Origin: Oscillibacter valericigenes
GTDB taxonomy: Bacteria > Bacillota > Clostridia > Oscillospirales > Oscillospiraceae
Direction of reading: 5' to 3'
NCBI RefSeq assembly: GCF_021531915.1
Contig: NZ_JAFBIV010000017.1
Coordinates: forward strand, 1 to 38,145
DNA: 38,145 nt
Shown here: positions 16,096-24,849 of the stretch, one piece after another
How the letters are laid out: the number at the start of each line of letters is the position of its first letter
Numbering within the stretch: position 1 is the stretch's first letter
The notes under the pieces: generated by a model
Databases searched by the model: none
The model's input: only the letters and a program-made list of their open reading frames with translations
Told to the model about the DNA's origin: nothing
Made by a program: the position numbers and the translations under genes

Positions 16096-16129
16096 AAAAT
16101 CCCCTCCGTTTCAAAACGGAGGGGATTTT
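16096..16129. terminator. Bidirectional terminator between ylbJ-like gene and nupQ
   Basis: Perfect 16-bp arms (16096-16111 and 16114-16129) around a CA centre, starting AAAATCCCC and ending GGGGATTTT. It is usable by both converging genes. Confidence 0.88.
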
Positions 16130-16158
16130 CAGGCCGAAATATTCCACTTTGTATTGAA

Positions 16159-17100
16159 TCACCGCTGTCCCTTGTCGTAAGGGATGCCCTCCGCTTTGGG
16201 AGCCCGGGACTTCTTGGAGGTAAAGGCCAGCACCACCAGGGAGATGATATAGGGCAGCATGTTGTACACAGAGCTGGGCAGTTCCAGGGCTTTCAGGAAA
16301 TCAAAGCCGGTGTACACGTTGCCCAAAGCCCGGAAGAAGCCGAACAGCAGCGCCGCCAGGGCGATGCGGGTGGGCTTCCACTGGCCGAAGATCATGACCG
16401 CCAGGGCCAGGAAGCCGAAGCCGGCCACGCCGTTCTCAAACTTCCACTCGCTGACGCCGGCGGTGATGTACACGATGCCGCCCAGGCCGCCCAGCATACC
16501 GGAGATCAGCACGCCGGCGTAGCGCATTTTGTACACGTTGATGCCCACGCTGTCCGCCGCCTGGGGATGCTCGCCGCAGGCGCACAGCCGCAGGCCGAAC
16601 CGGGTCTTGTACAGCACCACATAGGCCGCCGCCAGGGCGATCACCGCCAGCAGCATGAACCAGTTGAACTCAAAGCCGCCGATGTTCACCAGGAAGGCCT
16701 TCTTGGCGTTGATATACTGGATGGTGGAGGACACATTGTCCACGCTCTCGGCGGTGTTCATGGCTTTGACGAACACGGTGGCCCCCGCGGTGCCCAGCAG
16801 GTTCATGGCGGTGCCCACCAGGGTCTGGTCCGCCTTGAAATTGATGGCGGCCACGGCCAGCAGCAGGGAATAGAGCATGCCCAGCAGGACGGCGGCCAGC
16901 ACCACCAGCAGGATCATCAGGACCGCGGAGGTGCCGTCAGGCAGGAACTTCATCATCAGTGCGCCGCCCAGGGCGCCCATGACCATGATGCCCTCCAGGC
17001 CGATGTTGATGACGCCGGAGTGCTCGGAGAAGCAGCCGCCCAGGGCCACCAGCACCAGAACGGAGGCAAAGATCAGCGTATATTGCAGCAGCAGGATCAT
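16159..17100 (-). CDS. nupQ: Nucleoside ABC transporter permease (NupQ/YufQ-like)
   Basis: This is a 313-residue permease of the branched-chain/BMP-associated class (Pfam BPD_transp_2). It begins MILLLQYTLIFASVLVLVALGG and carries the signature SGVINIGLEGIMVMGALGG (about 28-46) and the coupling-helix region RLCACGEHPQAADSVGINVYKMR (in part). Eight or more hydrophobic segments are seen. Its ATG overlaps the stop of the preceding permease gene by four bases (17097-17100). With the ATPase and lipoprotein upstream it forms a guanosine/nucleoside importer like NupNOPQ of Bacillus. Confidence 0.9.
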   Translation of the reverse strand: MILLLQYTLIFASVLVLVALGGCFSEHSGVINIGLEGIMVMGALGGALMMKFLPDGTSAVLMILLVVLAAVLLGMLYSLLLAVAAINFKADQTLVGTAMNLLGTAGATVFVKAMNTAESVDNVSSTIQYINAKKAFLVNIGGFEFNWFMLLAVIALAAAYVVLYKTRFGLRLCACGEHPQAADSVGINVYKMRYAGVLISGMLGGLGGIVYITAGVSEWKFENGVAGFGFLALAVMIFGQWKPTRIALAALLFGFFRALGNVYTGFDFLKALELPSSVYNMLPYIISLVVLAFTSKKSRAPKAEGIPYDKGQR

Positions 17101-18230
17101 TTCGCCTTCCCTCCTTCCTTGGCGGCCTTCTTTTCATCCAGCCGGTCCAGGCGGTTATTCAGCGCGTACTTGAAGAACAGCACGAAGCCGCACAGATAGA
17201 TGATGAGGGCGGAGATGAAATCGGAGATCTGGGCGGAGTACATGGTCTTGTCCACGTAGGCGCCGCCGTTGGTGATGTGCTGGATGAAGTAGGAGGAGAG
17301 GATGGTCCCCAGGGGATTCAGGCCGCCCAGGAAGGCGGCGGCAATGCCGTTGAAGCCCATGCCGGGGATGGAGGACTGGGTGCACTGCCACTGCTCAAAC
17401 CCGCTGAGGAACAGCATGGCGGCGCCCATACCGGCCAGCGCGCCGGCAATGGCCATGGTCAGGATCAGGTTCTTGTTCTCCCGCATACCGCAGTATTTGG
17501 CAGCGAACTTGTTGCAGCCGGTAGCTTTCAGCTCATAGCCCAGCTTGGTCTTTTCCAGCAGCACCCAGATGGCCACGGCTGCCAGGATCGCCAGGGGGAT
17601 GGCGATGGTGACATACTGATTGTCGTTGAACCAGGCCATGCAGAAGGCGGGCAGCGGGGGCAGGATGGCGCTGGGATTGGCGTTGGCCAGGGTCAGAGTA
17701 TAAGGGCTTGTCTCCTCCTTCACCAGTGTGAGGATGGTGTTCACCATGTACAGGCTGATCCAGTTCAGCATGATGCAGGAGATGACCTCGTTGACGTTGC
17801 AGTAGGCCTTCAGCAAGCCGGAGATGGCGCCCAGGACCGCGCCGGCCACGATGGCGGCCAGCAGGCACATGTACCAGGGCATATGCCAGGCCAGGGCACA
17901 GTAGAGACTGGCGCCCGCACCCACCACATACTGTCCGGCGGCGCCGATGTTGAAGAGGCCAACTTTATAGGCAAAGAGCACGGACAAGCTGCACATCAGC
18001 AGCGGCGCCGTCTTCACCAGGGTACTGCCCAGGTATTTCAGCTGGGCATTCCGGCGGGAATAGGTCATAAAGTTCTTGACGATGGTGACGATCGCTTCGC
18101 CGGCGCCGGCAGGGTTGATGAGCAGCAGCACCACATAGCCCACCAGCAGTCCGATGAGGATGCACAGCAGTGACGCCAGCAGCGACTGGACGGCGTTGTT
18201 CCGCAGCAGGGAACGCTTCTGTTCTTTCAT
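17097..18230 (-). CDS. nupP: Nucleoside ABC transporter permease (NupP/YufP-like)
   Basis: This is a 377-residue permease, the longer partner of the pair, with an N-terminal cytoplasmic/TM extension (LLASLLCILIGLLVGYVVLL). The family motif FNIGAAGQYVVGAGASLY is at about 93-110, and LKATGCNKFAAKYCGMRENK is the coupling helix that meets the ATPase. The C-terminal tail is charged (RLDRLDEKKAAKEGG). It starts 3 bp after the ATPase gene, with GGAGG upstream inside that gene. It has the features of a BMP-type nucleoside importer permease. Confidence 0.92.
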   Translation of the reverse strand: MKEQKRSLLRNNAVQSLLASLLCILIGLLVGYVVLLLINPAGAGEAIVTIVKNFMTYSRRNAQLKYLGSTLVKTAPLLMCSLSVLFAYKVGLFNIGAAGQYVVGAGASLYCALAWHMPWYMCLLAAIVAGAVLGAISGLLKAYCNVNEVISCIMLNWISLYMVNTILTLVKEETSPYTLTLANANPSAILPPLPAFCMAWFNDNQYVTIAIPLAILAAVAIWVLLEKTKLGYELKATGCNKFAAKYCGMRENKNLILTMAIAGALAGMGAAMLFLSGFEQWQCTQSSIPGMGFNGIAAAFLGGLNPLGTILSSYFIQHITNGGAYVDKTMYSAQISDFISALIIYLCGFVLFFKYALNNRLDRLDEKKAAKEGGKAK

Positions 18231-18233
18231 GGC

Positions 18234-19766
18234 TTATGCTCCCTCCCTTTTCGCGCCTGCCATGTACAGGCCCAGTTCTTCCACCGTGGTGGTCTTGGGG
18301 TCCAGCTCGCCCACGATCTCACCCTCGTACATGACCAGGATGCGGTCGGACAGGGCCATGACCTCGTCCAGCTCCAGGCTCACCAGCAGCACGCCCTTGC
18401 CGGCGTCCCGCTGGGCCACGATCTGCTTGTGGATGTACTCGATGGCGCCCACGTCCAGGCCGCGGGTGGGCTGGACGGCGATCAGCAGCTCCGGATCCTT
18501 GTCGATCTCCCGGGCCACGATGGCCTTCTGCTGGTTGCCGCCGGACATGCTCCGGGCCACGGTGACAGGGCCCTGGCCGGAGCGGACGTCGTACTGCTCA
18601 ATGAGCCGCCCGGCATAGTCCCGGATGGCCTTCCGCTTCAAAAAGCCCGCCTTGCTGACGAACTCCGGCTCGAAGTAGCGCTGGAGCACCATATTGTCCT
18701 CCAGGGTGTAGTCCAGCACCAGGCCGTGCTTGTGCCGGTCCTCGGGGATATGGCTCATACCCATGGTATTGCGCTTGCGGATGGGGGCCTGGGTGATGTC
18801 CTGTCCATCCAGGGTGATTTTGCCGCCCTTCAGCGGCTCCAGACCCGTCAGGCCGTAGACCAGCTCCGTCTGGCCGTTGCCGTCGATGCCGGCGATGCAG
18901 ACGATCTCGCCCGCCCGAACCGTAAAGCTGACGTTTCTCACAGCGTCTTTGCTGTGGGTCTTGGATGCCACGGTCAGGCCCTCCGCCGCCAGGATGGTCT
19001 TGCCGGGCTTGGCGGGCTCCTTGTGGACCACGAATTCCACGTCACGGCCCACCATCATCCGGCTCAGCTCCTCCCGGGTGGTGTCCCTGATGTCGACGGT
19101 TCCGATGTACTTGCCCTTGCGCAGAACCGAGCACCGGTCAGCCACGGACATGATCTCGTTGAGCTTGTGGGAGATGAAGAGGATGCTCTTGCCCTCCGCC
19201 GCCAGATTCCGCATAATCTGCATGAGCTCCTCGATCTCCTGGGGCGTCAGCACGGCGGTGGGCTCGTCGAAGATCAGGATCTCGTTCTCCCGGTACAGCA
19301 TCTTCAAAATTTCTGTCCGCTGCTGCATGCCCACGGTGATGTCCTCCACCAGGGCGTCCGGGTCCACGTGAAGGCCGTACTTTTCAGACAGGGCCAGCAC
19401 CTTCTCCCGGGCCTCGGCCTTCTGGAGGAAGCCGTGTTTGCAGGGCTCCACGCCCATGATGATATTGTCCAGCACGCTGAAGCACTCCACCAGCTTGAAA
19501 TGCTGGTGGACCATGCCGATGCCCAGGGCGTTGGCGTCGTTGGGATCCCTGATCTCCACGACCTTACCGTCCTTCTTGATGACGCCCTCCTCGGGCCGGT
19601 ACAGGCCGAACAGCACGCTCATCAGCGTGGACTTGCCGGCGCCGTTCTCGCCCAGCAGGGCGTGGATCTCGCCCTTTTTCAGCTGCAGCGTGATATTGTC
19701 GTTGGCCACGATGCCGGGGAAACGCTTGGTGATATTCAGCATTTCAATGGCATAGGTCTGTTCCAA
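18234..19766 (-). CDS. nupO: Nucleoside ABC transporter ATPase (NupO/YufO-like), two ABC domains
   Basis: This is a 510-residue protein with two tandem ABC domains, the form found in BMP-type and CUT2 importers. The first half has Walker A GENGAGKST (39-47), signature VGMQQR and Walker B ILIFDEPTAVLTP. The second half has the degenerate Walker A GIDGNGQTEL, signature SGGNQQK and the family form AVQPTRGLDVGA. The asymmetry is normal for the family. Translation begins at TTG (19766) with GGAGG nine bases upstream. It has its own promoter behind the bmpA terminator, so pore and motor genes can be expressed apart from the lipoprotein. Confidence 0.95.
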   Translation of the reverse strand: MEQTYAIEMLNITKRFPGIVANDNITLQLKKGEIHALLGENGAGKSTLMSVLFGLYRPEEGVIKKDGKVVEIRDPNDANALGIGMVHQHFKLVECFSVLDNIIMGVEPCKHGFLQKAEAREKVLALSEKYGLHVDPDALVEDITVGMQQRTEILKMLYRENEILIFDEPTAVLTPQEIEELMQIMRNLAAEGKSILFISHKLNEIMSVADRCSVLRKGKYIGTVDIRDTTREELSRMMVGRDVEFVVHKEPAKPGKTILAAEGLTVASKTHSKDAVRNVSFTVRAGEIVCIAGIDGNGQTELVYGLTGLEPLKGGKITLDGQDITQAPIRKRNTMGMSHIPEDRHKHGLVLDYTLEDNMVLQRYFEPEFVSKAGFLKRKAIRDYAGRLIEQYDVRSGQGPVTVARSMSGGNQQKAIVAREIDKDPELLIAVQPTRGLDVGAIEYIHKQIVAQRDAGKGVLLVSLELDEVMALSDRILVMYEGEIVGELDPKTTTVEELGLYMAGAKREGA

Positions 19767-19815
19767 TGTTCACGACCTCCCCCTGATTGCCTGACGGCAA
19801 GTATATTGATATCTT

Positions 19816-19844
19816 ATTGTACTATACTCAGTCCCATAATTCAA
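19816..19844 (-). promoter_or_regulatory. Sigma-A promoter of nupOPQ
   Basis: On the minus strand TTGAAT (19839-19844), 17 bp, TACAAT (19816-19821). It lies between the bmpA terminator and the nupO start. Confidence 0.7.
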
Positions 19845-19863
19845 AGGCATTTTCACATTTTAC

Positions 19864-19899
19864 ACAAAAAAGAGGACGGGAGAAATTCCCGTCCTCTTT
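19864..19899 (-). terminator. Terminator after bmpA
   Basis: The 13-bp arms AAAGAGGACGGGA (19869-19881) and complement (19887-19899) are followed on the minus strand by a T-run (TTTTTTG including the stem base). It would end most bmpA transcripts before nupO. Confidence 0.85.
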
Positions 19900-19913
19900 G
19901 ACGCAGGGGTAAA

Positions 19914-21074
19914 TTACTTGATGTTGCCGTACTCGTTGACGGTGATGGCAGTCTCAGGCATGGCGGAGATGTCATTGGAGACGGTGATCTTGCCGTCGAA
20001 CATATCCTTCACCAGGGCCTTGTAGTCGTCCTGAGAGAAGCCGTCGCCCCACTGGGTGGAGCCCATGGGGATCTGGACGTAGTTGGCCTCGGGATCGTCA
20101 CCGGACACCAGGCCCAGGGTCTCGATCTTGCTGCCGTAGTTGGCCCAGTTGCCGGCGGCAACCTCGGTCAGCATGTGGTCCACGGTGGGAGCCAGACCCT
20201 TCATGGCGGAGGTCACGGTCATGCCGTCGCCATAGCCGCCGTCGATGATACCGGCCTGGTCAACGTCAACGCCGATGACCTTGCCGCCGACCTTGGCAGC
20301 AGCCTCAGCAGCAGAGGCATAGATGCCGCCGCCGCAGGCGAACACGACTTCCACGCCCAGGGTCTGATACCAGTTGTCCATGTACGCGGTGATATCGGCG
20401 TCGCCCCAGAACTGGTTGCCGTAAACATACTCCATGGTGACGTCAGCGCCGGTCTCAGCGGCGGCGGCGTCAGCGCCCTGGACATAGCCGTAGCCGTAGC
20501 GGACAACGGCGGGAACGGCCATGCCGCCCAGGAAGCCCAGGTGGGTGTAGCCCAGCTTCACAGCGGCGTAGCCGGCCATGTAGCCGCACAGCTCTTCCTG
20601 ATACACAGCGCAGTAGACGTTGCCGGGCAGGGTGTAACCGCCCAGGTCGCCCTCGCCCACGTCCAGAGCGATGAAGGTGATGTCGGAATACTCGTCAGCC
20701 ACCTGGGTGATGGTCTCGCCGAAGGCATAGCCGGGCATCACGATGACGGTGTAGCCCTCGTCCACAGCCTTTTCGACCATGGCCACACGCTCGGCGGTGG
20801 AGTCACCGGCGGGCTTGTAGTAGTTGAACTGGATGCCGTTGGTGTCGCAGTAAGCCTTGCAGGCCTCGTAAGTAGTCTGGTTGAAAGACTGGTCGGTGAT
20901 ATCGCCGTAGTCGGTGATCATGGCCACGCTGAAATCAGCGCCGGTCTCCTCGGCGGGCTGCTCGGTCTCAGTGGGCTTTTCCTCAGCGGGCTTTTCCTCG
21001 GTCTTGGAACCGCCGCAGGCGACCAGGGACAGGGACATGACCAATGCCAGAATCAACGCAAGAAACTTCTTCAT
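19914..21074 (-). CDS. bmpA: BMP-family nucleoside-binding lipoprotein
   Basis: This is a 386-residue substrate-binding lipoprotein. The signal peptide MKKFLALILALVMSLSLVAC has a lipobox ending at Cys20, followed by a Glu/Pro/Thr-rich linker (to about 47). The Bmp/PnrA domain follows: MITDYGDITDQSFNQTTYEA is the hallmark N-terminal motif with the ligand-contacting Asp and Asn. VIVMPGYAFGETI, VFACGGGIYASAAEAA and VIGVDVDQAGI are the other family landmarks. BMP proteins bind purine nucleosides. It has its own promoter with a consensus -10 and a two-hairpin leader, and lies between deoD and the ABC genes. The NupN name of Bacillus would also apply. Confidence 0.95.
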   Translation of the reverse strand: MKKFLALILALVMSLSLVACGGSKTEEKPAEEKPTETEQPAEETGADFSVAMITDYGDITDQSFNQTTYEACKAYCDTNGIQFNYYKPAGDSTAERVAMVEKAVDEGYTVIVMPGYAFGETITQVADEYSDITFIALDVGEGDLGGYTLPGNVYCAVYQEELCGYMAGYAAVKLGYTHLGFLGGMAVPAVVRYGYGYVQGADAAAAETGADVTMEYVYGNQFWGDADITAYMDNWYQTLGVEVVFACGGGIYASAAEAAAKVGGKVIGVDVDQAGIIDGGYGDGMTVTSAMKGLAPTVDHMLTEVAAGNWANYGSKIETLGLVSGDDPEANYVQIPMGSTQWGDGFSQDDYKALVKDMFDGKITVSNDISAMPETAITVNEYGNIK

Positions 21075-21103
21075 TGGGATCTACCTTCCTTTTATCATGA
21101 AAT

Positions 21104-21144
21104 TCTCCGGCAGCGCCGGAGGTACGACCCCGAAAGGTCGAGCC
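21104..21144 (-). promoter_or_regulatory. Two-hairpin 5' leader of bmpA
   Basis: On the minus-strand transcript two short stems follow the promoter: CGACC-TTTCGGG-GGTCG (near 21125-21140) and CTCCGGC-GCT-GCCGGAG (near 21107-21123). No purine-riboswitch core is recognisable, so mRNA stabilisation is the simplest reading. Confidence 0.5.
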
Positions 21145-21145
21145 T

Positions 21146-21174
21146 ATTATATCAACTCTTTGCTTCGATTTCAA
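21146..21174 (-). promoter_or_regulatory. Strong sigma-A promoter of bmpA
   Basis: On the minus strand TTGAAA (21169-21174), exactly 17 bp, and consensus TATAAT (21146-21151). It lies in the 128-bp gap after deoD. Confidence 0.82.
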
Positions 21175-21202
21175 CAGAATTTCCGGAATGTTTTCCCTTT
21201 TG

Positions 21203-21925
21203 TCACATTTCCGGTTTCGCCATTTCCACGGCGGTTTCCAACGCGATTTTCATCATCTGCGTGAAAGTGCTCTGGCGGTCGGCGGGCGGCAGTTCCTCTC
21301 CAGTCACCAGGCTGTCGGAGATGGTGCAGATGGTCAGGGCCCGCTTGCCTGCCTCGGCGGCGTTGCAGTACAGGGCGGCGCTCTCCATCTCGATAGCCAG
21401 CACCCCCATGGCCCCCCATTTCAGCGTTCCCCCCATCTTGTTGTAAAACACATCGGAGGAGAGGAGATTGCCCACCGGCGGCTCCACGCCCATCCGCCGG
21501 GCCACCGCCACGGCGGTCTCCAGCAGTTTGAAATCCGCAATGGGGGCAAAGGTGCCGGGCAGGCCGAACTGGTGTGCATAGTTGGAGTCCGTGCAGGCAC
21601 CCTGGGCCATGACGATGTCCCGCAGCTTCAGCCTGGGAGAGATGGCCCCGGCGCTGCCCACCCGGATGATGTTGTCCACATCGTAGAAATGGAACAGCTC
21701 ATGGGAGTAGATGCCGATGCTGGGGATGCCCATGCCGGAGGCCATGACGGACACCGGGGTGCCCTTGTAGGTGCCGGTCCAGCCCTGGACGCCCCGGACA
21801 TTGTTCACCAGCTTGGCGTCTGCCAGAAAGGTCTCCGCGATGAATTTGGCCCGCAGGGGGTCCCCGGGCATCAGGACCGTCTTGGCAAAAGCGCCGGAGG
21901 CGGCTTCATTGTGTGGCGTACCCAT
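21203..21925 (-). CDS. deoD: Purine-nucleoside phosphorylase, DeoD type
   Basis: DeoD splits purine (deoxy)nucleosides with phosphate into base and (deoxy)ribose-1-phosphate. The 240-residue protein shows the family N-terminus TPHNEA with the His that reaches the neighbouring active site, then LMPGDPLRAK (phosphate binding), RVGSAGAI, VLAIEMESAALY (ribose binding) and ICTISDSLVTGE with the catalytic Asp. It begins 3 bp after the deoC stop. The combination of deoC, deoD and a BMP transporter supports a deoxynucleoside catabolic block. Confidence 0.96.
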   Translation of the reverse strand: MGTPHNEAASGAFAKTVLMPGDPLRAKFIAETFLADAKLVNNVRGVQGWTGTYKGTPVSVMASGMGIPSIGIYSHELFHFYDVDNIIRVGSAGAISPRLKLRDIVMAQGACTDSNYAHQFGLPGTFAPIADFKLLETAVAVARRMGVEPPVGNLLSSDVFYNKMGGTLKWGAMGVLAIEMESAALYCNAAEAGKRALTICTISDSLVTGEELPPADRQSTFTQMMKIALETAVEMAKPEM

Positions 21926-21928
21926 GGC

Positions 21929-22585
21929 TCACTTCTCCATGGCCTTGACGGCCTTCACGATGCGGCTGGTGCCCAGGCGGGAGGCGCCCAAATTGATGAA
22001 ATCCTCGGCGTCCTTCAGGTCGGCGATGCCGCCGGCGGCCTTGATCTTCACGTTGGGGCCGATGTGCTTGGCGAACAGGGCCACATCCTCCCGGGTGGCG
22101 CCGCCCCCGCCGAAACCGGTGGAGGTCTTGATATAGTCCGCGCCGGAGGCGGTGACGATCTCGCACAGCTTCACCTTCTCCTCGTCGGTGAGGAAGCAGC
22201 ACTCGATGATGACCTTCAGCAGCTTGCCCTTGCAGGCTTCCTTCACGGCCTTGATCTCCGAGAGCAGTTCCTCCCATTTCTGATCCTTCACCCAGCCGAT
22301 GTTGATGACCATGTCCACCTCTTCCGCGCCGTTTTCCACGGCATCCGTCGCCATAAAGCACTTGGCGGCGGTGGTATCATAGCCGTTGGGAAAGCCGATG
22401 ACGGTGCAGATGGGCAGCTTGCCCTCCACGTACTCCGCCGCCTGCTTCACATAAGAAGCGGGGATACACACGCTGGCGCAGCCGTACTTCATGCCGTCGT
22501 CGCAGATCGCCCTGATCTGGTTCCATGTAGCCGTCTGGGCCAGCAGGGTGTGGTCGCATTTGCTCAAAATGTCTTTCAGTTCCAT
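21929..22585 (-). CDS. deoC: Deoxyribose-phosphate aldolase
   Basis: DeoC cleaves 2-deoxyribose-5-phosphate to glyceraldehyde-3-phosphate and acetaldehyde. The 218-residue class I aldolase has the Schiff-base Lys153 in [14 protein letters not shown], the proton-relay Asp91 in EVDMVINIG and Lys182 in VKIKAAGGI. The ATG at 22585 has AAAGGAG at good spacing; an upstream in-frame ATG at 22687 has none and would overlap the promoter. It heads the deoC-deoD transcript. No phosphopentomutase (deoB) is visible in the window, although DeoD products would need it. Confidence 0.96.
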   Translation of the reverse strand: MELKDILSKCDHTLLAQTATWNQIRAICDDGMKYGCASVCIPASYVKQAAEYVEGKLPICTVIGFPNGYDTTAAKCFMATDAVENGAEEVDMVINIGWVKDQKWEELLSEIKAVKEACKGKLLKVIIECCFLTDEEKVKLCEIVTASGADYIKTSTGFGGGGATREDVALFAKHIGPNVKIKAAGGIADLKDAEDFINLGASRLGTSRIVKAVKAMEK

Positions 22586-22640
22586 TTGAGAGATCTCCTT
22601 TATCATAAAATAAGGCGGTGCGGCCTGTCTCACTGCTGGA

Positions 22641-22669
22641 ATTATAGCAGGTTTTTCGTCTGCTGTCCA
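22641..22669 (-). promoter_or_regulatory. Sigma-A promoter of deoC
   Basis: On the minus strand TGGACA (22664-22669), 17 bp and consensus TATAAT (22641-22646). A short inverted repeat CTGCT-GTCC-AGCAG (22660-22673) overlaps the -35 and may be an operator. Confidence 0.8.
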
Positions 22670-22680
22670 GCAGCAGGACC

Positions 22681-22709
22681 TTGCCAAGCCCCTCCGCCGG
22701 TGTTAAAAT
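22681..22709 (+). promoter_or_regulatory. Sigma-A promoter of the serine protease gene
   Basis: TTGCCA (22681-22686), 17 bp, TAAAAT (22704-22709). It diverges from the deoC promoter, with the two -35 boxes 11 bp apart. Confidence 0.75.
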
Positions 22710-22734
22710 AGCACCACGAAAAGGAGGCTCATCC

Positions 22735-24021
22735 ATGAAAACACGCTTTTTTGCCATTCTCGGCGCGCTGGTCCTGCTGGTGAGCGCGGTCCCCGCCGCT
22801 TCCGCACTGGAGGGCGAGTCCCTCCGCGCCGCCGACACGCTGGCCGCGCTGAACATCGTTCGGGGAGACTATGGGCTGGACGCCCCTGCCACCCGGGCCC
22901 ACGCGGCAGTGCTGCTGGTCCGTCTGGCGGGCGCCGGGAGCAAGGCGGCTTCCGTCACCAGCCGTTCTCCCTATTATACCGCTCCGGCCTACGCCCGGAG
23001 CTCCATCGCCTACGCCGCCGGACAGGGCTGGATCACCAGTCTCTCCGCCCAGTCCTACCGGCCTGACGCCCCCGTCACCGCCGACGCATGGTGCTCCATG
23101 CTGCTGCGGATGCTGGGATACTGCGACAAGGCCGGGGATTTCACCCCCTCCGGTGCCGCGGCTTTTGCCCGGCGTATCGGCCTGCTCACCCAGCCCCTCT
23201 CCGGCACGCTGACAAGGGGGCAGCTTTTCCAGTCCATGCGGGACGCCCTCACCTTCTCCTATAAGGATGGCTCCGCCACTGTGGTGGAGCGTCTGGTGGA
23301 GCAAGGCGCAGTGTCCCGGGCCACCGCAAATGCGCTGGGCCTGCTGACGCCGGAGCTGACTGCCCGGCAGGCGGCGGACCGCCACATGGCCGCCGTGTTC
23401 TGCCTGGATACCTACGAGACCCAGAAGGAGATCGACGCCAAGGAGCCCTCCGCCAACGCCAGCGGCTTCTTCATCAGCGCCGACGGTCTGGCCGTTACCA
23501 ACTACCACTCCATTGCGGACAGCATCTTCGCCACCGCCACCCTGGCCACCGGCGAGGTCTATCCGGTGGAGGAAGTGGTATATTACGATACCGGCATCGA
23601 TATTGCCGTTCTCCGCGTCTCCCGGACCTCCACGGAGGGCAAGTCCACCTCCGCCTTCGCCTGTCTGGAGCTGGCGGGCACGGATGATATCCGCGCCGGC
23701 GACACGGTGTACACCCTGGGCAACCCCCTGGGCCTGGGGCTGGCAGTCAGCTCCGGCATCATCAGCTCCCCCGCCCGGGATGTGGAGCGCTACACCCTGC
23801 CCTGCGTCATGAACACCGCCGACATCTCCCGCGGCAGCAGCGGCGGTGCCCTGCTGAACGTCTACGGCCGGGTGATCGCCGTCACCTCCGGTGCCTATAC
23901 TTACGGCAACAACATGTATCTGGCGGTCCCCGTGGACCCCGTCATGGATGCCGACCTGACGGTCCCCGGCAAGACCTTGGCGGAGGTCGCCAAAATCGAA
24001 TCCGCCAAGGCAGAGGAGTAA
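22735..24021 (+). CDS. Secreted trypsin-like serine protease
   Basis: This is a 428-residue exported protein with a signal peptide of about 25 residues (MKTRFFAILGALVLLVSAVP, cleavage likely after ASA). The region 28-200 has S-layer-homology-like repeats (RAADTLAALNIVRGDYG, SSIAYAAGQGWITSLSAQSY, AAFARRIGLL) that could anchor it to the cell wall. The S1C/HtrA-like protease domain follows with His258 in TNYHSI, Asp289 in GIDIAVLRV and Ser369 in SRGSSGGALLN, and YTLGNPLGLGLAVSSGIIS. No PDZ domain follows, unlike HtrA. The ATG at 22735 has GGAGG seven bases upstream. Target proteins are unknown; the gene is monocistronic. Confidence 0.9.
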   Translation: MKTRFFAILGALVLLVSAVPAASALEGESLRAADTLAALNIVRGDYGLDAPATRAHAAVLLVRLAGAGSKAASVTSRSPYYTAPAYARSSIAYAAGQGWITSLSAQSYRPDAPVTADAWCSMLLRMLGYCDKAGDFTPSGAAAFARRIGLLTQPLSGTLTRGQLFQSMRDALTFSYKDGSATVVERLVEQGAVSRATANALGLLTPELTARQAADRHMAAVFCLDTYETQKEIDAKEPSANASGFFISADGLAVTNYHSIADSIFATATLATGEVYPVEEVVYYDTGIDIAVLRVSRTSTEGKSTSAFACLELAGTDDIRAGDTVYTLGNPLGLGLAVSSGIISSPARDVERYTLPCVMNTADISRGSSGGALLNVYGRVIAVTSGAYTYGNNMYLAVPVDPVMDADLTVPGKTLAEVAKIESAKAEE

Positions 24022-24023
24022 AC

Positions 24024-24058
24024 AGGAAAAGGACGTCCCCACGGGACGTCCTTTTCCT
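24024..24058. terminator. Bidirectional terminator after the protease gene
   Basis: Perfect 16-bp arms (24024-24039 and 24043-24058) with a CAC loop; the right arm ends CTTTTCCT. It lies between two converging genes and can serve the HAD gene too. Confidence 0.82.
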
Positions 24059-24071
24059 ATCCTTATATCCT

Positions 24072-24728
24072 TCAATGGCTCAAAATAAACTGCTCCAGTT
24101 CCTCTGCGGTCCGGACCACGGCCACGGCGCCGGCTTCCTCCAGCTCGCCGGGGGCGGCGTAGCCGAAAAATTCCACGCCCACACAGTCGATGCCGCACTC
24201 CCTGGCGCCCAGCACGTCGAACTTCCGGTCTCCCACCATCAGAATGGAGGGCTTGTCCGCCTCTGTCAGGCCTAGGCGCCGCATGGTCTCCCGGATGACA
24301 TCGGCCTTTTCCCAGTCACCCACTGGGGGACTGCCGGTGATGGTCTCCATGCTGGGGGCGAAGCCGAATTTTTCGCAGATGGGCACGCACATCTCCTCCG
24401 GCTTGGAGGAGGCCAGTGCCAGCACATAGCCCCGTTCCTTCAAACGGGCGCACAGTTCTGCCATGCCCGGAGCGGCGGCATTCTCAAATTTGCCGATGGG
24501 GGCATACCGCTCCCGGAACATCTCAATGCCCTGAATGGCCTCTGCCTCCGTAAAGCCGCAGAACCGCATAAATGAGTCCTGCAGGGGCGGGCCGATGAAC
24601 TTGATGAGGGTGCTCTCCGGCGGTACCGGCTTCTCCATCCGCTCAAAGGCATATTTCAGGCAGTTGAGGATGCCCTCCTTGGAATCCGTCAGCGTGCCGT
24701 CCAGATCAAAAAAAATGTAGCGATACAT
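24072..24728 (-). CDS. HAD-family hydrolase (phosphoglycolate phosphatase-like)
   Basis: This is a 218-residue HAD hydrolase of the Gph/PpaX/YjjG-like subgroup (cap type C1). Motif I FFDLDGTLTDS (about 6-16) holds the nucleophile Asp, motif II is LALASSKPEE, the conserved Lys lies in DWEKADVI, and motif IV is LMVGDRKFDVLGA. It removes phosphate from a small phosphorylated metabolite; the identity cannot be fixed from sequence. The ATG at 24728 has AAAGGGTGG upstream. It is divergent from a GNAT gene. Confidence 0.9.
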   Translation of the reverse strand: MYRYIFFDLDGTLTDSKEGILNCLKYAFERMEKPVPPESTLIKFIGPPLQDSFMRFCGFTEAEAIQGIEMFRERYAPIGKFENAAAPGMAELCARLKERGYVLALASSKPEEMCVPICEKFGFAPSMETITGSPPVGDWEKADVIRETMRRLGLTEADKPSILMVGDRKFDVLGARECGIDCVGVEFFGYAAPGELEEAGAVAVVRTAEELEQFILSH

Positions 24729-24849
24729 AATCAGTCCACCCTTTCGGCAAGAATTTTATCATCATTTTTCCCGCTCCGCAAGTGGCAATCCGCTCCCCGG
24801 TGTGGTAAACTCTCTGCATGCAGCAAATTGGCGGCAGGAGGTTTGAGAA

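Noticed and set aside
21104..21144. Possible purine riboswitch in front of bmpA
   Set aside because: Two stems are present, but the conserved purine-riboswitch core and its three-way junction are not.
21175..21202. Terminator just after deoD
   Set aside because: The imperfect CCGGAAATGT/ACATTCCGG pairing has a long loop and no T-run.
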